DNA of 64,000 nucleotides from contig OW387133.1 of NCBI GenBank assembly GCA_936440205.1, positions 2,942,001 through 3,006,000 of the forward strand. The letters are read 5' to 3'. Source of the DNA: Lepidonotus clava (lineage: Eukaryota; Annelida; Polychaeta; Phyllodocida; Polynoidae). Made by a program: the position numbers and the translations under genes. Shown one piece after another: positions 22,651 to 34,381 of the stretch; positions within the stretch are counted from its first letter, which is position 1; each line of letters starts with the position of its first letter. The notes below the pieces were generated by a model. That model saw only the letters and a list, made by a program, of their open reading frames with translations, searched no databases and had not been told where the DNA came from.

Positions 22651-23159
22651 ACACTGTTTTTTCGTGTTGGGCCATGCTTAACTGGTGATCAGTAATTTCT
22701 CACGTTGCAACGGAGGTTTGTAATGAAACAGGGCACACACACTGGTTGTTTATGTCGCAGGCTGTGGTGGCCCGGGGGGAGTAATAAGCCTATTCCACAT
22801 TGGTAATATCCCAGGGTTGGACAAGGGTTGGACCAAATAACAATGTAAACCATCTTGGTCTCCCAGAGTTGTGGTTACTGAAATAAAGAAGAATTGTACT
22901 TTTCTATATCCCAAAGACTGCTTTAACATAAGAATTTCTTCAATTTTGTCAATTGACAGATTTGCAGGTTTGCCAGTCAATCGAAACACTGTGTTTCGGG
23001 GCAGAATAGGGTTGGACATTATAGGTTGGGCTGACAGGCTTTAACATTGGTTTCTATGGAGAAAAGGCCACAGACGGTGGTTGTTTATTTCGCGGGTCGT
23101 GGCCGCCTTGGGGGGCAGTAATTGCTCACTGTGGGAATGCTACCTGCTGAAGGTGACAC
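22651..23159. other. No gene seen; short direct repeat
   Basis: GGTTGTTTATGTCGCAGGCTG at about 22744 resembles GGTTGTTTATTTCGCGGGTCG at about 23078, each followed by a GGGGGGAGTAAT or GGGGGGCAGTAAT phrase. A relic of the 15613 MITE end lies at 22704-22735. Confidence 0.45.
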
Positions 23160-23861
23160 GAGCAATAGGCTGATGGGCCATTACGGAGTGGGCGAGCCGC
23201 TAAGCAGTCACCTATTTAACCATGACCTTTACTTACACATTAATATCAAATTGGTGTGTTTCATGAAATACTGGGCAGATATATACATGAAGACCAAGAA
23301 GGGGGCTCTGTAAGTTTATTTTTGTTACATTTAAATTTATTTATTTCCAGACTGTTTAATTGCAGAGTAAAGATCTTCCAACAGATATCATCAGGTTGGT
23401 GGTCTTTAGGGAGCAATAGGCTGATGGGCCATCAAGATGTGAGGGAGCTACTAAGCAGTCACTTATAGACCTGAGCACCAAGAAAAGGGTTTATTAACCA
23501 TGATTTTGTTACCTTTGCTTACACATTAATATGAAATTTGTAAATTTCATGAAATAATGGGCAGTATATACCTTAACACCAAGAAGGGGTCTCTGTAAGT
23601 ATAACTTTGTTATATTCTATTTTATTTATTTCCAGACTATCTAATTGCAGAGCAAAGACTTTCCAACAGACAGTATCAGCTTGTTCTTTTTCAAGGAGCA
23701 TGGGCCATGGAGGTTGGGGAGCTGTTAATCCAGCACCTATAGACCTATACACCAAGAAAGGGGCTCTATAATATGTGTAATTCTATCTTATTTCTTTCCA
23801 AACTGTTGAGTTCCAGAGCTATGACCTTCCAACAAATATCATGAGGTTGGTAGTTTTCGCA
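23160..23861 (+). repeat. Tandem duplication, ~250-285-bp units, three copies
   Basis: Units start with GAGCAATAGGCTGATGGGCC at 23160 and 23411 and with a diverged form at 23695. Each contains ACACCAAGAAGGGG and a TTATTTATTTCCAGACT phrase. Copies differ at many positions, so the duplication is old. Confidence 0.8.
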
Positions 23862-25396
23862 GAGCAATAGAATCAGCTTAGCACGACCAGTTTTCAGATG
23901 AATGCAACATAAGTACACCAAAATATGTCATCTTCATTTTGAGTGTAATATATAAAGTAGCATCTATGATACATGAAATACCATCTATGATATTATGACC
24001 GCTCCTCACCTATCAAGAACATAATGATTACATTGTATTGAGTTTTTGGACACAACCTCAGTTAACTTGTTTAGATTTTGATTTCATTTAACCTTTTACA
24101 AATAATGATAATCTTCTTTATAGGTTGTTTCGAGGCCTCACCAATAAATCACATAACTATTTGATGACATTATAGCGGAAACGGATCAACAAAGTGTACA
24201 CCTTGGTTTTATGCACACTGAGAAAGGGGCAGAAAGGGTAAGTGTATAAAGTGGCAATTCAGCACTTTTGGACATATCTAATTATAAGTTTGTTTCATTT
24301 TTTCCTTGCTCTTTGTGCCCATGGAGCATCCACTGAATATACCAACAGCAAAACTATAACAGTTTGAGACAGAATCATATGTTTATAGTTAGGTTTTCTG
24401 GTAATAAGTATTCTGGTATTACTAGTATTGCTGGTATTCAAATATGTGAGGTAGAATTTAGACATAGAAAAGAGAAACAGATAATAGATAAATAAGGAAA
24501 GAGACATTTGGAGGATAGGAATTTACTAATTTGTATAATATTTGGTCCAGCTGAAGGGATGCAAAAGCAAGGAAAAAATAAATCTAATTTATCTATGTAA
24601 GAAAGCAAGGGAATTACACTTTTTAAACTCACCCATTTTACCTTTAGTCTTATTTCATGTTGGTGCTTTCATAGTGTTTCTTGACTACCAGATTAACACA
24701 AATACCTAAATCCCACTTATTTTTCATCTTTTTTTGATTCTGTGAAATGTTTTCCACATTTCTACAGTTTCCTATTTGACATAGACATGTATTGTGCATT
24801 TTCGCACGACTAGAGTGCCATTCAAAGAATTTATAATTAAAGTTATACAGAAATCAAGTTATATATAGTCAGGCCTATTCCCCAGAGAAATGATATAAAG
24901 ACTTTAATTTGTGCTAAAATTATAATGAAAAATGGTAGATTCAGCTTCTCATTAAATATTGGCACCTCCAGGCAATACAGCTGTTAGTGACCGGAAACAT
25001 CCTGCTACCTAGAACAATCATTCCATTACCTAGAAAAATTATTAACCGATTTCACAACTGGTATGTATTGCAATCCTTGTTTTTGTGCAAAGGAGGAACT
25101 CTCAATTAATTGTCCGCTTTCACTAAGTAGAAGCAAAACAGGTTACTTATCAGGATAAAACAAAGGATGGGAAGTTCGGGGTAAAACAAACATATTGAAA
25201 ACACTGAGATAAAGGATGAGTTGCACAAGGTCTATTGTAGCAAAGGATGTCTATTAGCTGAGACACTCAAACTTCAGAAAGTAGATGTTTGATAGATTTT
25301 CATTGTTTTATAGGTTTTGGAAATATTTTGGATCAAAAATGAAAGCTGTGGGTCTAAAATAAAAGAGGAACATTGTACAAGAGACGAGCTTTTAGA
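23862..25396. other. No gene seen
   Basis: 1.5 kb of AT-rich DNA without a recognisable frame, repeat or element. Confidence 0.4.
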
Positions 25397-26250
25397 ATAC
25401 AGTCTATAGGAAGTCTAATTTACTGACTGTTGGCCTATGCATCAGTGTTTAGTCCTAAAGGCCATGGGTCTTAGGGAGTATGCTTCAGTGCTCAGCTCTA
25501 TAGGCGGTCTGACTTAGGGGACTATGTTTCAGGGCTCAGGTCTATAGATGGTCTAACTTAGGGGACTATGTTTCAGTGCTCGGGCCTATAGATGGTCTAA
25601 CTTAGGGGACTATGTTTCAGGGCTCTGGTCTATAGATGGGCTGAATTAAAGACTATGTTTAGTGGCCAGCTCTATAGATTGTCTAAATTACGGACTATAT
25701 TTCAGTGCTCAGGTCTAAAGATGGTCTGTCCCGGGGACTATGTTTCAGTGCTCTGGTCTATAGATGGTCTGTCCTGGGTACTATGTTTCGGTGCCTGATT
25801 CTATAGGTGGTCTAATCTGGGAACTATGTTTCAGTGCTGGGGTCTATAGATGGTCTGTTCTGGGGGCTTTGTTTCAGGGCTCTGGCCTATAGATGGTCTG
25901 TCCTGGGGACTATGTTTCAGGGCTCTGGTCTATAGATGGTCTGACTTAGGGGACTATGTTTCAGGGCTCTGGTCTATAGATGGTAAAACGTGGGGACTAT
26001 GTTTCAGTGCTCGGGTCTATAGATGGTCTGTCTTAGGGGACTATGTTTCAGTGCTTAGGTCTATAGGTGGTCTGACTTAGGGGACTATGTTTCAGTGTTC
26101 TAGTCTATAGATGGTCTTACTTAGGGGATTATGTTTCAGGGCTCTGGTCTATAGATGGTAAAACGTGGGGACTATGTTTCAGTGCTTGGGTCTATAGGTG
26201 GTCTGTCCTGGGGACTATATTTCAGTGCTCAGGTCTATAGGTGGTCATCC

Positions 26251-26571
26251 TGTGGGGGTACCGGGGTGGGGCTTTTGCTCATAGGAAAATATAGGCCCCC
26301 AGTATCCCCTGCTGATTGTAAGAGGTGACGATAGGGGGGACCAAGCCCTGACCAAGTGCTTCTTTGGGTTCAATTCCTGGTTAGTGTCTGGGTTCATTAA
26401 AGGATGAGGTACAGCAACAATGATTTCCAGGTTTTGATCCCCTGCTGTTTACCCACCCTGTCACCTTCATCTCGATCACCAAAGACAGAATTCATCCCAA
26501 CTTGTTTTCGCCTTGAAAGTGACCCTTGCTGTCCGTATGGTGTAAAACATCCATCACTCACTCACTCATTC
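26251..26571 (+). mobile_element. SINE in higher-order block, copy 1
   Basis: 5' module GGGGGTACCGGGGTGGGGC, then CCCCTGCTGATTGTAAGAGG, a B-box-like GGTTCAATTCC, a body ending GGTGTAAAACATCCATCA and an (ACTC)n tail. A clear A box is not visible. Almost identical to copy 2. Confidence 0.8.
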
Positions 26572-26691
26572 CATGTTTCAGTGCTAAGGTCTATAGGTGG
26601 TTTGATCTGGGGACTATGTTTCAGTGCTCGGTTCTATAGGTGGATTTATTTTAGGACTATACGGTTCAGTGCTCAGGTCTATAGGTAATCG

Positions 26692-27013
26692 CCCCATGGG
26701 GGTACCGGGGTGGGGCTTTTGCTCATGGGAAGAATATAGGCCCCCAGTATCCCCTGCTGATTGTAAGAGGTGACGATAGGGGGGACCAAGCCCTGACCAA
26801 GTGCTTCTTTGGGTTCAATTCCTGGTTAGTGTCTGGGTTCATTAAAGGATGAGGTACAGCAAAAATGATTTCCAGGTTTTGATCCCCTGCTGTTTACCCA
26901 CCCTGTCACCTTCATCTTGATCACCAAAGACAGAATTCATCCCAACTTGTTTTCGCCTTGAAAGTGACCCTTGCTGTCCGTATGGTGTAAAACATCCATC
27001 ACTCACTCACTCA
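26692..27013 (+). mobile_element. SINE in higher-order block, copy 2
   Basis: Nearly identical to copy 1 including the flanking minisatellite phrase on the right, so it arose by duplication of the block rather than by a second insertion. Confidence 0.85.
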
Positions 27014-27136
27014 TTCCATGTTTCAGTGCTAAGGTCTATAGGTGGTTTGATCTGGGAACTATGTTTCAGTGCTCGGTTCTATAGGTGGATTTATTTTAGG
27101 ACTATACGGTTCAGTGCTCAGGTCTATAGGTGATCG

Positions 27137-27452
27137 CCCCATGGGGGTACCGGGGTGGGGCTTTTGCTCATGGGAAGAATACAGGCCCCCAGTAGCCCCT
27201 GCTGATCATATGAGGCGATGATAGGGGGGACCCAGCACTGACCAAGTGATTCTTTGGGTTCAATTCCAGATTGGTGACTTGGTTCATTTAGGATAGCAAA
27301 AATGATTTCCAGGTTTTGATCCTCTGCCGTTTGCCAGCCCTGTCACCTTCATCTCGATCACCAAAGACAGAATTCGTCCCAACTTGTTTTCGCTTTGAAA
27401 GTGACCCTGGCTATCAGTACGGCATAAAACATCCATCACTCACTCACTCATT
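27137..27452 (+). mobile_element. SINE in higher-order block, copy 3
   Basis: Same insertion point within the unit, but clearly diverged from copies 1 and 2 (CAGCACTGACCAAG, TGATCATATGAGGCG), and at those places like the independent copy at 14.6-14.9 kb. Confidence 0.85.
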
Positions 27453-27578
27453 CCATGTTTCAGTGGTCAGTTCTATAGGTGGTTTGATCTGGGGGCTATG
27501 TTTCAGTGCTCAGGCCTATAGGCGGTCTGAATTACGGACTATGTTTCGGTACTCAGGCCTATAGTCGGTCTGATTTAG

Positions 27579-28120
27579 GACGCCCAGGTGAGGGGTGATT
27601 ATCAGGGCACCTCCGGGCATCAGGTGCTATCACCAGAGTGGTTGTCCTGGCAACCAGGTGACAGGCTACCCATGGCCTACCCACCTGCTGAATAGTGGGG
27701 GGGGGCACTTATCTGAAAGTTATCACTGATACATGGATAGTTACATGATAACCTTAAATCTGTAAGGTTCATGAATGACCAAAAAGTAGTTTTTGGAGGA
27801 TGCATACCCGTAAGCTTGCAATCATCTGTTATATTTTGTTCTAAGTATTTAAGTAGGGGACGAAAGACGGACAAACACACTCACTCATCAAATATGCACA
27901 CTCACAAACACGCAAACTGGTCATCCAAGATCCGCAAAACGACAACCGATTTTCTTCTCATGCATTTTTCACATACTTAGAAATACATCTGAGGCTAAAC
28001 ATTCCTTTTGTGTCAGGGCAATTTAGTAATGGTTGATAGAGATAACATATCTTAATAGAATAACCATTATTTATCAAACCAATTTCTAAAGTAGGTCCAT
28101 AATCGCTCAACAATTGCATT
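27579..28120. other. No gene seen
   Basis: G tract at 27699-27706; otherwise unremarkable. Confidence 0.4.
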
Positions 28121-28132
28121 GTGGATCATCAG

Positions 28133-28300
28133 CATTATATTCATACTCACACTTGTATGCTCAAACACACTCACACTCCCATGCTTACACTCCTACACAC
28201 GGTCACATACACACATACACTCACTACAATCACACACACACACTCACAAACACACACTTTCTCACCCAACACTCTCTCACACACACACACTTCCTCCTAC
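28133..28300 (+). repeat. (CA)n/(CACTCA)n-rich low-complexity run
   Basis: Interrupted CACA and CACTCA words. Its three overlapping frames (HTHTHT, TLTLT) are by-products. Confidence 0.9.
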
Positions 28301-28373
28301 CCCAACTATCAACACACGATCCGTCACATGGACCCTGGCATGGTAGCAACAGGTAAAACAGTTTGGACTTGGG

Positions 28374-28432
28374 TGGGAGGGGGACTGGGTGGGGAAGTGG
28401 GGGTGGGGGGACTTGGGGTGGGTGGGGTCCCT
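28374..28432 (+). repeat. G-rich run with quadruplex potential
   Basis: At least nine runs of three or more G separated by 1-5 bases. No gene context. Confidence 0.7.
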
Positions 28433-28676
28433 GATAGTGGTGTATTAGGTTAACTCGTAGACCGGAAGGAGTGGACCACTCCCATGATGCACTGCGAGCA
28501 GCTCCCGGTCTAAATATAGACTGTTAGATGAGGAATGTCAAGTCAAGGTTAATCAACAGATGGGCGTGACAGTGCACACGTGTATTTCCATCATATTAAC
28601 AGTGGGATAATAGTAATTACTAGCCCTGTGTACCAAAGGACCTGTTTGTCAGTTCACCGCGTGGGAGCCAGAAGTA

Positions 28677-28794
28677 AGGGGCCGTCCATAAATGACATCA
28701 TGCTATTTTTTTTACCATTTTTGACCCCCCCCCCGGTCATGTTTTTACTATGAATGTATAGGGCCGGGAGCATGACGTCATTATGGACGGCCCA
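28677..28794. mobile_element. MITE-J copy 1
   Basis: Ends GGGGCCGTCCATAAATGAC and GTCATTATGGACGGCCC are inverted repeats. A second copy is at 55352-55528. A C tract fills the centre. Confidence 0.8.
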
Positions 28795-28998
28795 TAAGAT
28801 ATCAAAGGTGCCACAGAGGTTCTTGTTTATGGCTGTTGTACTAATGGTAGAATTATAGTAACGACGTATTTTTCAAATTAGGCAATTAGTCTTTTTCATA
28901 TTTTCACGTTCTGTATGGCCTTTCATTAACAGAGTAAAGCGTGTCATTATCTTTGAACGTGTTGAAAAAAGATTACCGTGGTTCCTATCATATTAAAT

Positions 28999-29948
28999 TG
29001 GTTAACATTTTTTGTGCTCTACCAATGATTTTTTTCCACAATGCAATTTAAAGCAATGGATTACCAACAGATTATATGAATAGTTACGTCGGGCTTAGAG
29101 ATGTAACTAAAGCCCTACTTACAGTACGCATCAGATCCCCGCAGCCGTTTGCATCGGGTAATATCAACGATTGTACAAAGGAAAGATGACTGTATTACAT
29201 TTTGGTGTGAGGTCCTCGATAGTGGTGCCGTCTGTGAGAGTCCTTGCAACCTGTTACGACGCGGCCGTCATTGTTGCCGTTTTCGTGACGTCATTGACAG
29301 TTTGTTTATGTTATGATACTGACGATGACGTCACGAAAATGGCAACAATGACGGCTGCATCGTAACGGGTTGCACGGACTCACACAGACGGCGCCACTAT
29401 CGAGGACCTCACACCAAAATGTAATACAGTCATTACAGCCGGCTAGTAAGGCTAGATTACAATGTGCATTGCTACCCTACTCAAAGTAAATTTTACTATG
29501 CATTTTGGGTCACGGTGGGGGTCACGTTGGGTTGGGTTGGGTCATGCTGCACTATCATTTTGCTTCAGGATTTACAAACATGTCAGTAAAATCACACAAA
29601 TAGTTCACATTGGGCAATGTGACCCAATGCGAATGGGAACCTAACGCGAAGTGTAATACATGTATAGCCTTAGAGCCCCATACCCACTGGATTGCAACAT
29701 AGCAAAAAATCAACCGATTGATGCTATAATTTCTCCTAATTATCAGTTCATTTTTGCTATGATTTAGATCAAGCGTGTACATTTCAATGCCTCATGCAGA
29801 TGGTCAATCACTCACAAAACACAATTGGCAGGCCACAGATCCCCCTAGTGTGTATTATGCTAAACACTCCCATTTGGCGCCGGCTATCTTCACCTGTAGA
29901 GACCTATATATCACCGAGCTGTATTTGAGAATGTCAGGGGGTAGGGCT
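28999..29948 (+). repeat. Local duplication, copy 1 (interrupted)
   Basis: 28999-29105 matches 30510-30612 and 29661-29948 matches 30602-30868 (GCAATTTAAAGCAATGGA, GTACATTTCAATGCCTCATG, CACCTGTAGAGACCTATATA). Copy 1 has ~555 bp more in the middle, including the long hairpin; copy 2 has none of this. Confidence 0.8.
29188..29431. repeat. Long hairpin, 107-bp arms, 30-bp loop
   Basis: Arms 29188-29294 and 29325-29431 pair with about seven mismatches by eye. Each arm carries GTGACGTCAT (a CRE-like site) next to the loop and the phrase GGTGTGAGGTCCTCGATAGT at the outside. It could be a small foldback MITE or an RNA hairpin. No frame is conserved. Confidence 0.85.
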
Positions 29949-30094
29949 GGGTAGGGGGGGACTTTCTGTATGGCCTTATCATAGCACTAAACGCCTCATC
30001 AACAGTTTGTCTTTTAACATATTGAGCAATGACAACCATACCTCTGGTCATCACCAATTGCTGGTTTAATGTTTGTTGCTGACCCCACAGTCAT

Positions 30095-30455
30095 AATTCA
30101 CGCAACCACAGATAGCTGATTTACAGTATTTCAAACACCTGCAGGCTAATTTTGACCGATTCTGTCGACAAAACTCCTGAAAAACTATAGAAAATTAATT
30201 AAAAACTGTGATAACCCCACCTATAATGAATTATTTTTTGAACAACTTGGAAAATATCTAATGCATATGGATACAAATAAAAAAAATAATGATCTTTAGT
30301 TTTTCTTAATGACAAACTATAAATAATAACATGATTTATGAAAATTCCTATGCTAAAACTGTGTGAGTTGTCGACATATTACCCAGCATGCATGCTGATT
30401 TAGGCTAACCTGTAGGTAAAATTCAAGAAAGTGGCTATCCGTGGTTGGGTGAATT
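30095..30455. mobile_element. MITE-E copy 2
   Basis: Ends AATTCACGCAACCACAGATA and TATCCGTGGTTGGGTGAATT, with subterminal CACCTGCAGGCTAA and GGCTAACCTGTAGGT. It lies between the two duplication copies. Confidence 0.85.
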
Positions 30456-30504
30456 GAAAGAAAAGTGGAGAGTAACTCTATACTGAGAAAGAAAAGTACT
30501 TGTT

Positions 30505-30868
30505 TTACATATTTGTGCTCTGCCAATGCAGTGTTTTTCACACATGCAATTTAAAGCAATGGAATACTATCAGACTATATGAGATTCCCTCAGAGTCAAG
30601 ACTAAAGCCCCAATACCCTATAGCATAAAACAAAGCAGAAATCAGGAAATTACCAGTAGAAAATCTACTTATCATCAGCTGATTATTGCAAAGATTCTAA
30701 TCAAAAATGTACATTTCAATGCCTCATGCTGATGTGCGATCACTCACAAAACACAGGCCACAGATCCCCCTAGTGGGTATAATGCTAAACCCTCCCATTG
30801 GGCGCCGGCCATCTTCACCTGTAGAGACCTATATATCACCGAGCTGTATTTGGGAATGTCAGGGGATG
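30505..30868 (+). repeat. Local duplication, copy 2
   Basis: Compact version of 28999-29948. It includes TAAAGCCCCAATACCCTATA at 30602, a decayed MITE-G-like end, and CCCCCTAGTGGGTATAATG at 30766-30784. Confidence 0.8.
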
Positions 30869-30983
30869 GTGAAGCACTGGGGGGGGGGAGAGGCACTGAC
30901 TCTTTGAGAATGGGCACTAAAACCAAAACCACAGCACACAGTTTTCTGGTAAGACAGATCTGGTTCAACCGCCTCCTATTTTC

Positions 30984-31372
30984 TAAAGCCTGGTTCCGAC
31001 TTGGACGATTAGATTACAAAAGTTGGTGGCTGCTAACATGGTTAGTCACCTGGCGACATAATAATCAGTGGCACTGTGATGTCTGGTGACTAAATAACTA
31101 ATCGCTGAGATTCTCTGATGAAACATTTGCCATGTTTGATATTTCTCCCAAGTTGCCAGTGATTAGCGCACTTAATCATTGGGCAAGGTGACTAATGTGA
31201 CCTCTAATCGCCAGCAGTTTGATGGCGAGAGCTTCCCAACTTGGGCATTAGCTCTTTGAAGGTCTGGTGATTAGTGAGTTGCCCGAAAATTAATTTTTTT
31301 GCCCTTGGTTACCGGAGCTACTAAAATGCACTTATTGCCCTTGTTAGTCAGCCAAGTGGGGACCCGGCTTTA
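30984..31372. mobile_element. 389-bp MITE (MITE-P)
   Basis: Ends TAAAGCCTGGTTCCGACTTGG and the complement CCAAGTGGGGACCCGGCTTTA, with a few mismatches. The interior repeats GGTGACTAAT/ATTAGTCACC words that can fold back. Confidence 0.8.
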
Positions 31373-31627
31373 GATGTGAACGAACAGCTAATTGTTTTTA
31401 CTGCACCTACACCACTTGCCTACAGACAAAGCTCAAAAATGAGTTTTTACCTCAAAATTATTACACATACACACAAGTAGCTAATCCTTGATGTTTATTC
31501 CCTGATTAGTCAACCTAAACACAACAGCTACCATAGCATAGTACCCTTGACAGACCTTTTGGGACCTTTAGGGTCAGTTACATTCCCCTTTTATTTGAGG
31601 CACAGACACGAGTTACAGCCATAGTTT

Positions 31628-31979
31628 CCCTTAGCAAGAATTTGATGTTATTAGAATGTTATTATGTTCTATATACTTCTGCTTTGGTTCTTGTTACGTT
31701 ATTTTGATGGCACCCAAAAACATCTTTAGAACCTAATATTGGGACATCTCACTGTGACGTTATTGTGACATTCTTGTAACGTTCTTTGACGCTGTAATAA
31801 CATCATTTTAGTATTCTTTGAAAGTAAGGTCTCAACTTCACTAAAATATAATGTTGTTATTAATAAGTCGCTACTTTTTCTAAAATAGTGTAACTGTTAT
31901 GTGAAAATTAGGAAGGTTACAGACTAACCAAAAACGTATGGTCGCAGAACGTACTTGTTACGTCGCTGCTTGCCTGGGG
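31628..31979. mobile_element. MITE-A copy 3
   Basis: The right end TGCTTGCCTGGG is intact and the left end decayed. Family phrases GGTTCTTGTTACGTTATTTT and GGTTACAGACTAACC are present. Orientation as copy 5. Confidence 0.75.
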
Positions 31980-32184
31980 CTGCTCCCCATTTTAAAGGGG
32001 CTACCCAAACTTAGGTGGAGTGCCCTCCCCCCCTCTGGGTTTTATGGTGGGGCAGGGGAAGGCGGGGGGAGGGGGGGAGAAGTACATTGGTCCATCGGCA
32101 CTAATGCTGCCTCAGGTAATGTATCACTATGTCCTAAGTAGGAGGGGCAGGTGTGGGAGCTGGTCGGTGAGGGGACGGGTAATG

Positions 32185-34180
32185 AGCAGGTGTGAACAGG
32201 TGTGGGCTGGTCAGCACACAGGTGTGTCGGGCATTTAGGTGGTCTGTTAGTTGGTCTGTGAGTAAGGCTATGAGCACTATGAGATCTGTGAGAAGGTCTG
32301 TGAGAAGGTTTAGGGGCAGGGTCTGTGAGGTAGTCTGTAAACGAGTCAGTGAGCAGGACTGTCAGCTGGTCTGTGACAGGTCTGTGAGCAGATATGTGAG
32401 TGGGTATGTGAGCGGATCTGTGAGAGGGTTTATGATTTGGTCTGTGGCAAGGTCTATGAGCAGGTTTGTGGATGGCTCTGTGAGTGAGTCTGTGAGTGGG
32501 TCTGGAAGCGAGTCTGGAAGCCGGTTTGTGAGTAAGTCTGTGAGTGTGTCTGTGAGGGGATCTGTTAGCAGGCCTGTGAGCGGGTCAGTAAGTAAATATG
32601 TAGGTTGGTGTGTGAGCCGATGTGTGAGCGAGTCTGTGAGCAGGTCTGTGAGTGGGTCTTTAAGGGGTTTGTGTAGGAGTCTGTGAGCAGGTCTGTGATT
32701 GGGTCTGTGAGCAGGTCTGTGAGTGGGTCTGTGAGTGGGTCTGTGAGCGGGTCTGTGAGCAGGTCTATGAGGGGGTCTGTGAGTGGGTCTGTGAGCTGGT
32801 CTGTGAGTGAGTTTGTGAGCGGGTCTGTGAGGGGTTTGTGTGGGAGTCTGTGAGCTGGTCTGTGAGTGGGTTTGTGAGGGGGTCTGTGAGGGGGTCTGTG
32901 AGGGGGTTTGTGACTGGGTCTGTGAGTGGGTCTGTGAGGGGGTCTGTGTGGGGGTCTGTGAGGGGTCTGTGAGTGGGTCTGTGAGCTGGTCTGTGAGGGG
33001 GTCTGTGAGTTTGTCTGTGAGTGGGTCTGTGAGTGGGTCTGTGAGTGGGTATGTGAGTGGGTCTGTGAGTGGGTCTGTGAGTGGGTCTGTGAGTAGGTCT
33101 GTGAGTGGGTCTTTGAGTGGGTGTGTGAGCGGGTCTGTGAGCAGGTCTGTGAGTGGGTCTGTTAGCAGGTCTTTGAGAAGGTCAGGGAGTGGGTCTATGA
33201 ATGGGTCTGTGAGCGGGTCTGTGAGCGGGTCTGTGAGCGGGTCTGTGAGCGGGTCTGTGATTGGGTCTGTGAGTGGTCAGTGAGCAGATATGTTAGTGGG
33301 TCTGTGACCAGTTCTGTGAGCAGGTTTGTGAGCAGGCCTGTGAGCAGATCTGTGTGGGGTTATGTGAGCGGGTCTGTGAGCTGGTCTGTAAGCGGATCTG
33401 TGAGCGGGTCTGTGAGCGGGTCTGTGAGCGGGTCTGGGAGCAGGTCTGGGAGCGGGTCTTTGAGCTGGTATGTGAGCGGGTCTGTGAGCAAGTCTGGGAG
33501 TGAGTCAGGGAGTTGGTCTGGGAGGGGGTTTTGGAGTGGGTCTGGGAGTGGGTCTGGGAGGGGGTTTGGGCTGGTCAGTACACATGTGTGCCAGGTGGGC
33601 TTTGAGTAGGTCTGTTAGTATGTCGGTGAGCCGGTCTGTGAGCAGGTGTGGTAATGAGTCTGAACAGACCTGGTACGGGATTTATGAGCAGATCTTAGAG
33701 GATATGTGTGAGTAGGTCTGTGAGCGGGTCTGTTAACAGTTCAGTGAGCAGGCCTGGCAGCAGAACTCGGAAGGGGTTTATGAGCAGGCCTGTGAGTGGG
33801 TCTGTGAAATGGTCTTGTTAATGGATTTGTGAGCAGGTGTATAAATGGTTCTGTGAGCAAGTCCATAGGTGAGCAGATCTCCAAGCTGGTCTGCAAGCTG
33901 ATGGGTTAGCAGATATGTGAGCGGGTCTGTGAGCGGGTCTGTGAGCAGATTTGTGAGTGGGTCTGTGAATGGGCCTATGACTGGGTCTGTGAGAGGGTCT
34001 ATGAGTGGGTCTGTGAGCAGGTCTGTGAGCAGGTCTATAACTGGGCCTGTGAGTTCACAAGTAGGTCTAAGAGCAGATATGAAAATGCGTCTGTAAGCTG
34101 GTCTGTCGGCGGTTCTAGGAGCACATCCATGCGCTAGTTTATGAGCAGATCAGCTAGAAGATTTATGATCAAATCTACAG
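32185..34180 (+). repeat. 2-kb minisatellite, ~12-bp unit GTCTGTGAGTGG
   Basis: More than 150 units, mostly GTCTGTGAGYGG, purest between about 32680 and 33450 and decaying at both sides. Single-base slips change the frame repeatedly, so the VSGSVSGS frames (up to 164 codons) are broken into several unconnected ones. I do not regard it as coding. Confidence 0.92.
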
Positions 34181-34381
34181 ACCCACCCGACCTCCCCATC
34201 CCAGAGCAGCTCAATGCACTAACAGGTGTGGGGGATTGACTCACCACTCCCACATATGTACACGGCCATAAAACCCCACCGACCGGCCGGACCCATTAAC
34301 CAATGAAGATGGCATTCCTGCAGAAAGCTTTTAGGGGCAATGACACTGGGGGCAGTGGGGGAGGGATTATTGAGACAGGGA

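Larger units (their letters stand above)
25397..27578 (+). repeat. 45-47-bp minisatellite with captured SINE
   Basis: Unit of the form CTATGTTTCAGTGCTC, AGGTCTATAGATGGTCTG, ACTTAGGGGA. About 18 units run from 25397 to 26250. Beyond that the array continues as three ~442-bp higher-order blocks, each a full SINE plus about two to three minisatellite units. Short frames of RALVYRWSDLG type are the unit read aloud. Confidence 0.9.

Noticed and set aside
25850-27564. Frames of RALVYRWSDLG type as a tandem-repeat protein
   Set aside because: Unit length 45-47 bp varies out of frame; SINEs interrupt the array.
28114-28453. Histidine/threonine-rich frames
   Set aside because: CA-repeat low complexity.
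28999-30868. A pair of paralogous genes
   Set aside because: The shared segments contain no frame conserved between copies.
32192-33609. Long V/S/G-rich open frames (164, 147 and 109 codons) as a repetitive protein gene
   Set aside because: They are a 12-bp minisatellite read in frame. Frames change by slips, there are no splice sites joining them, and the unit decays smoothly outside the frames.
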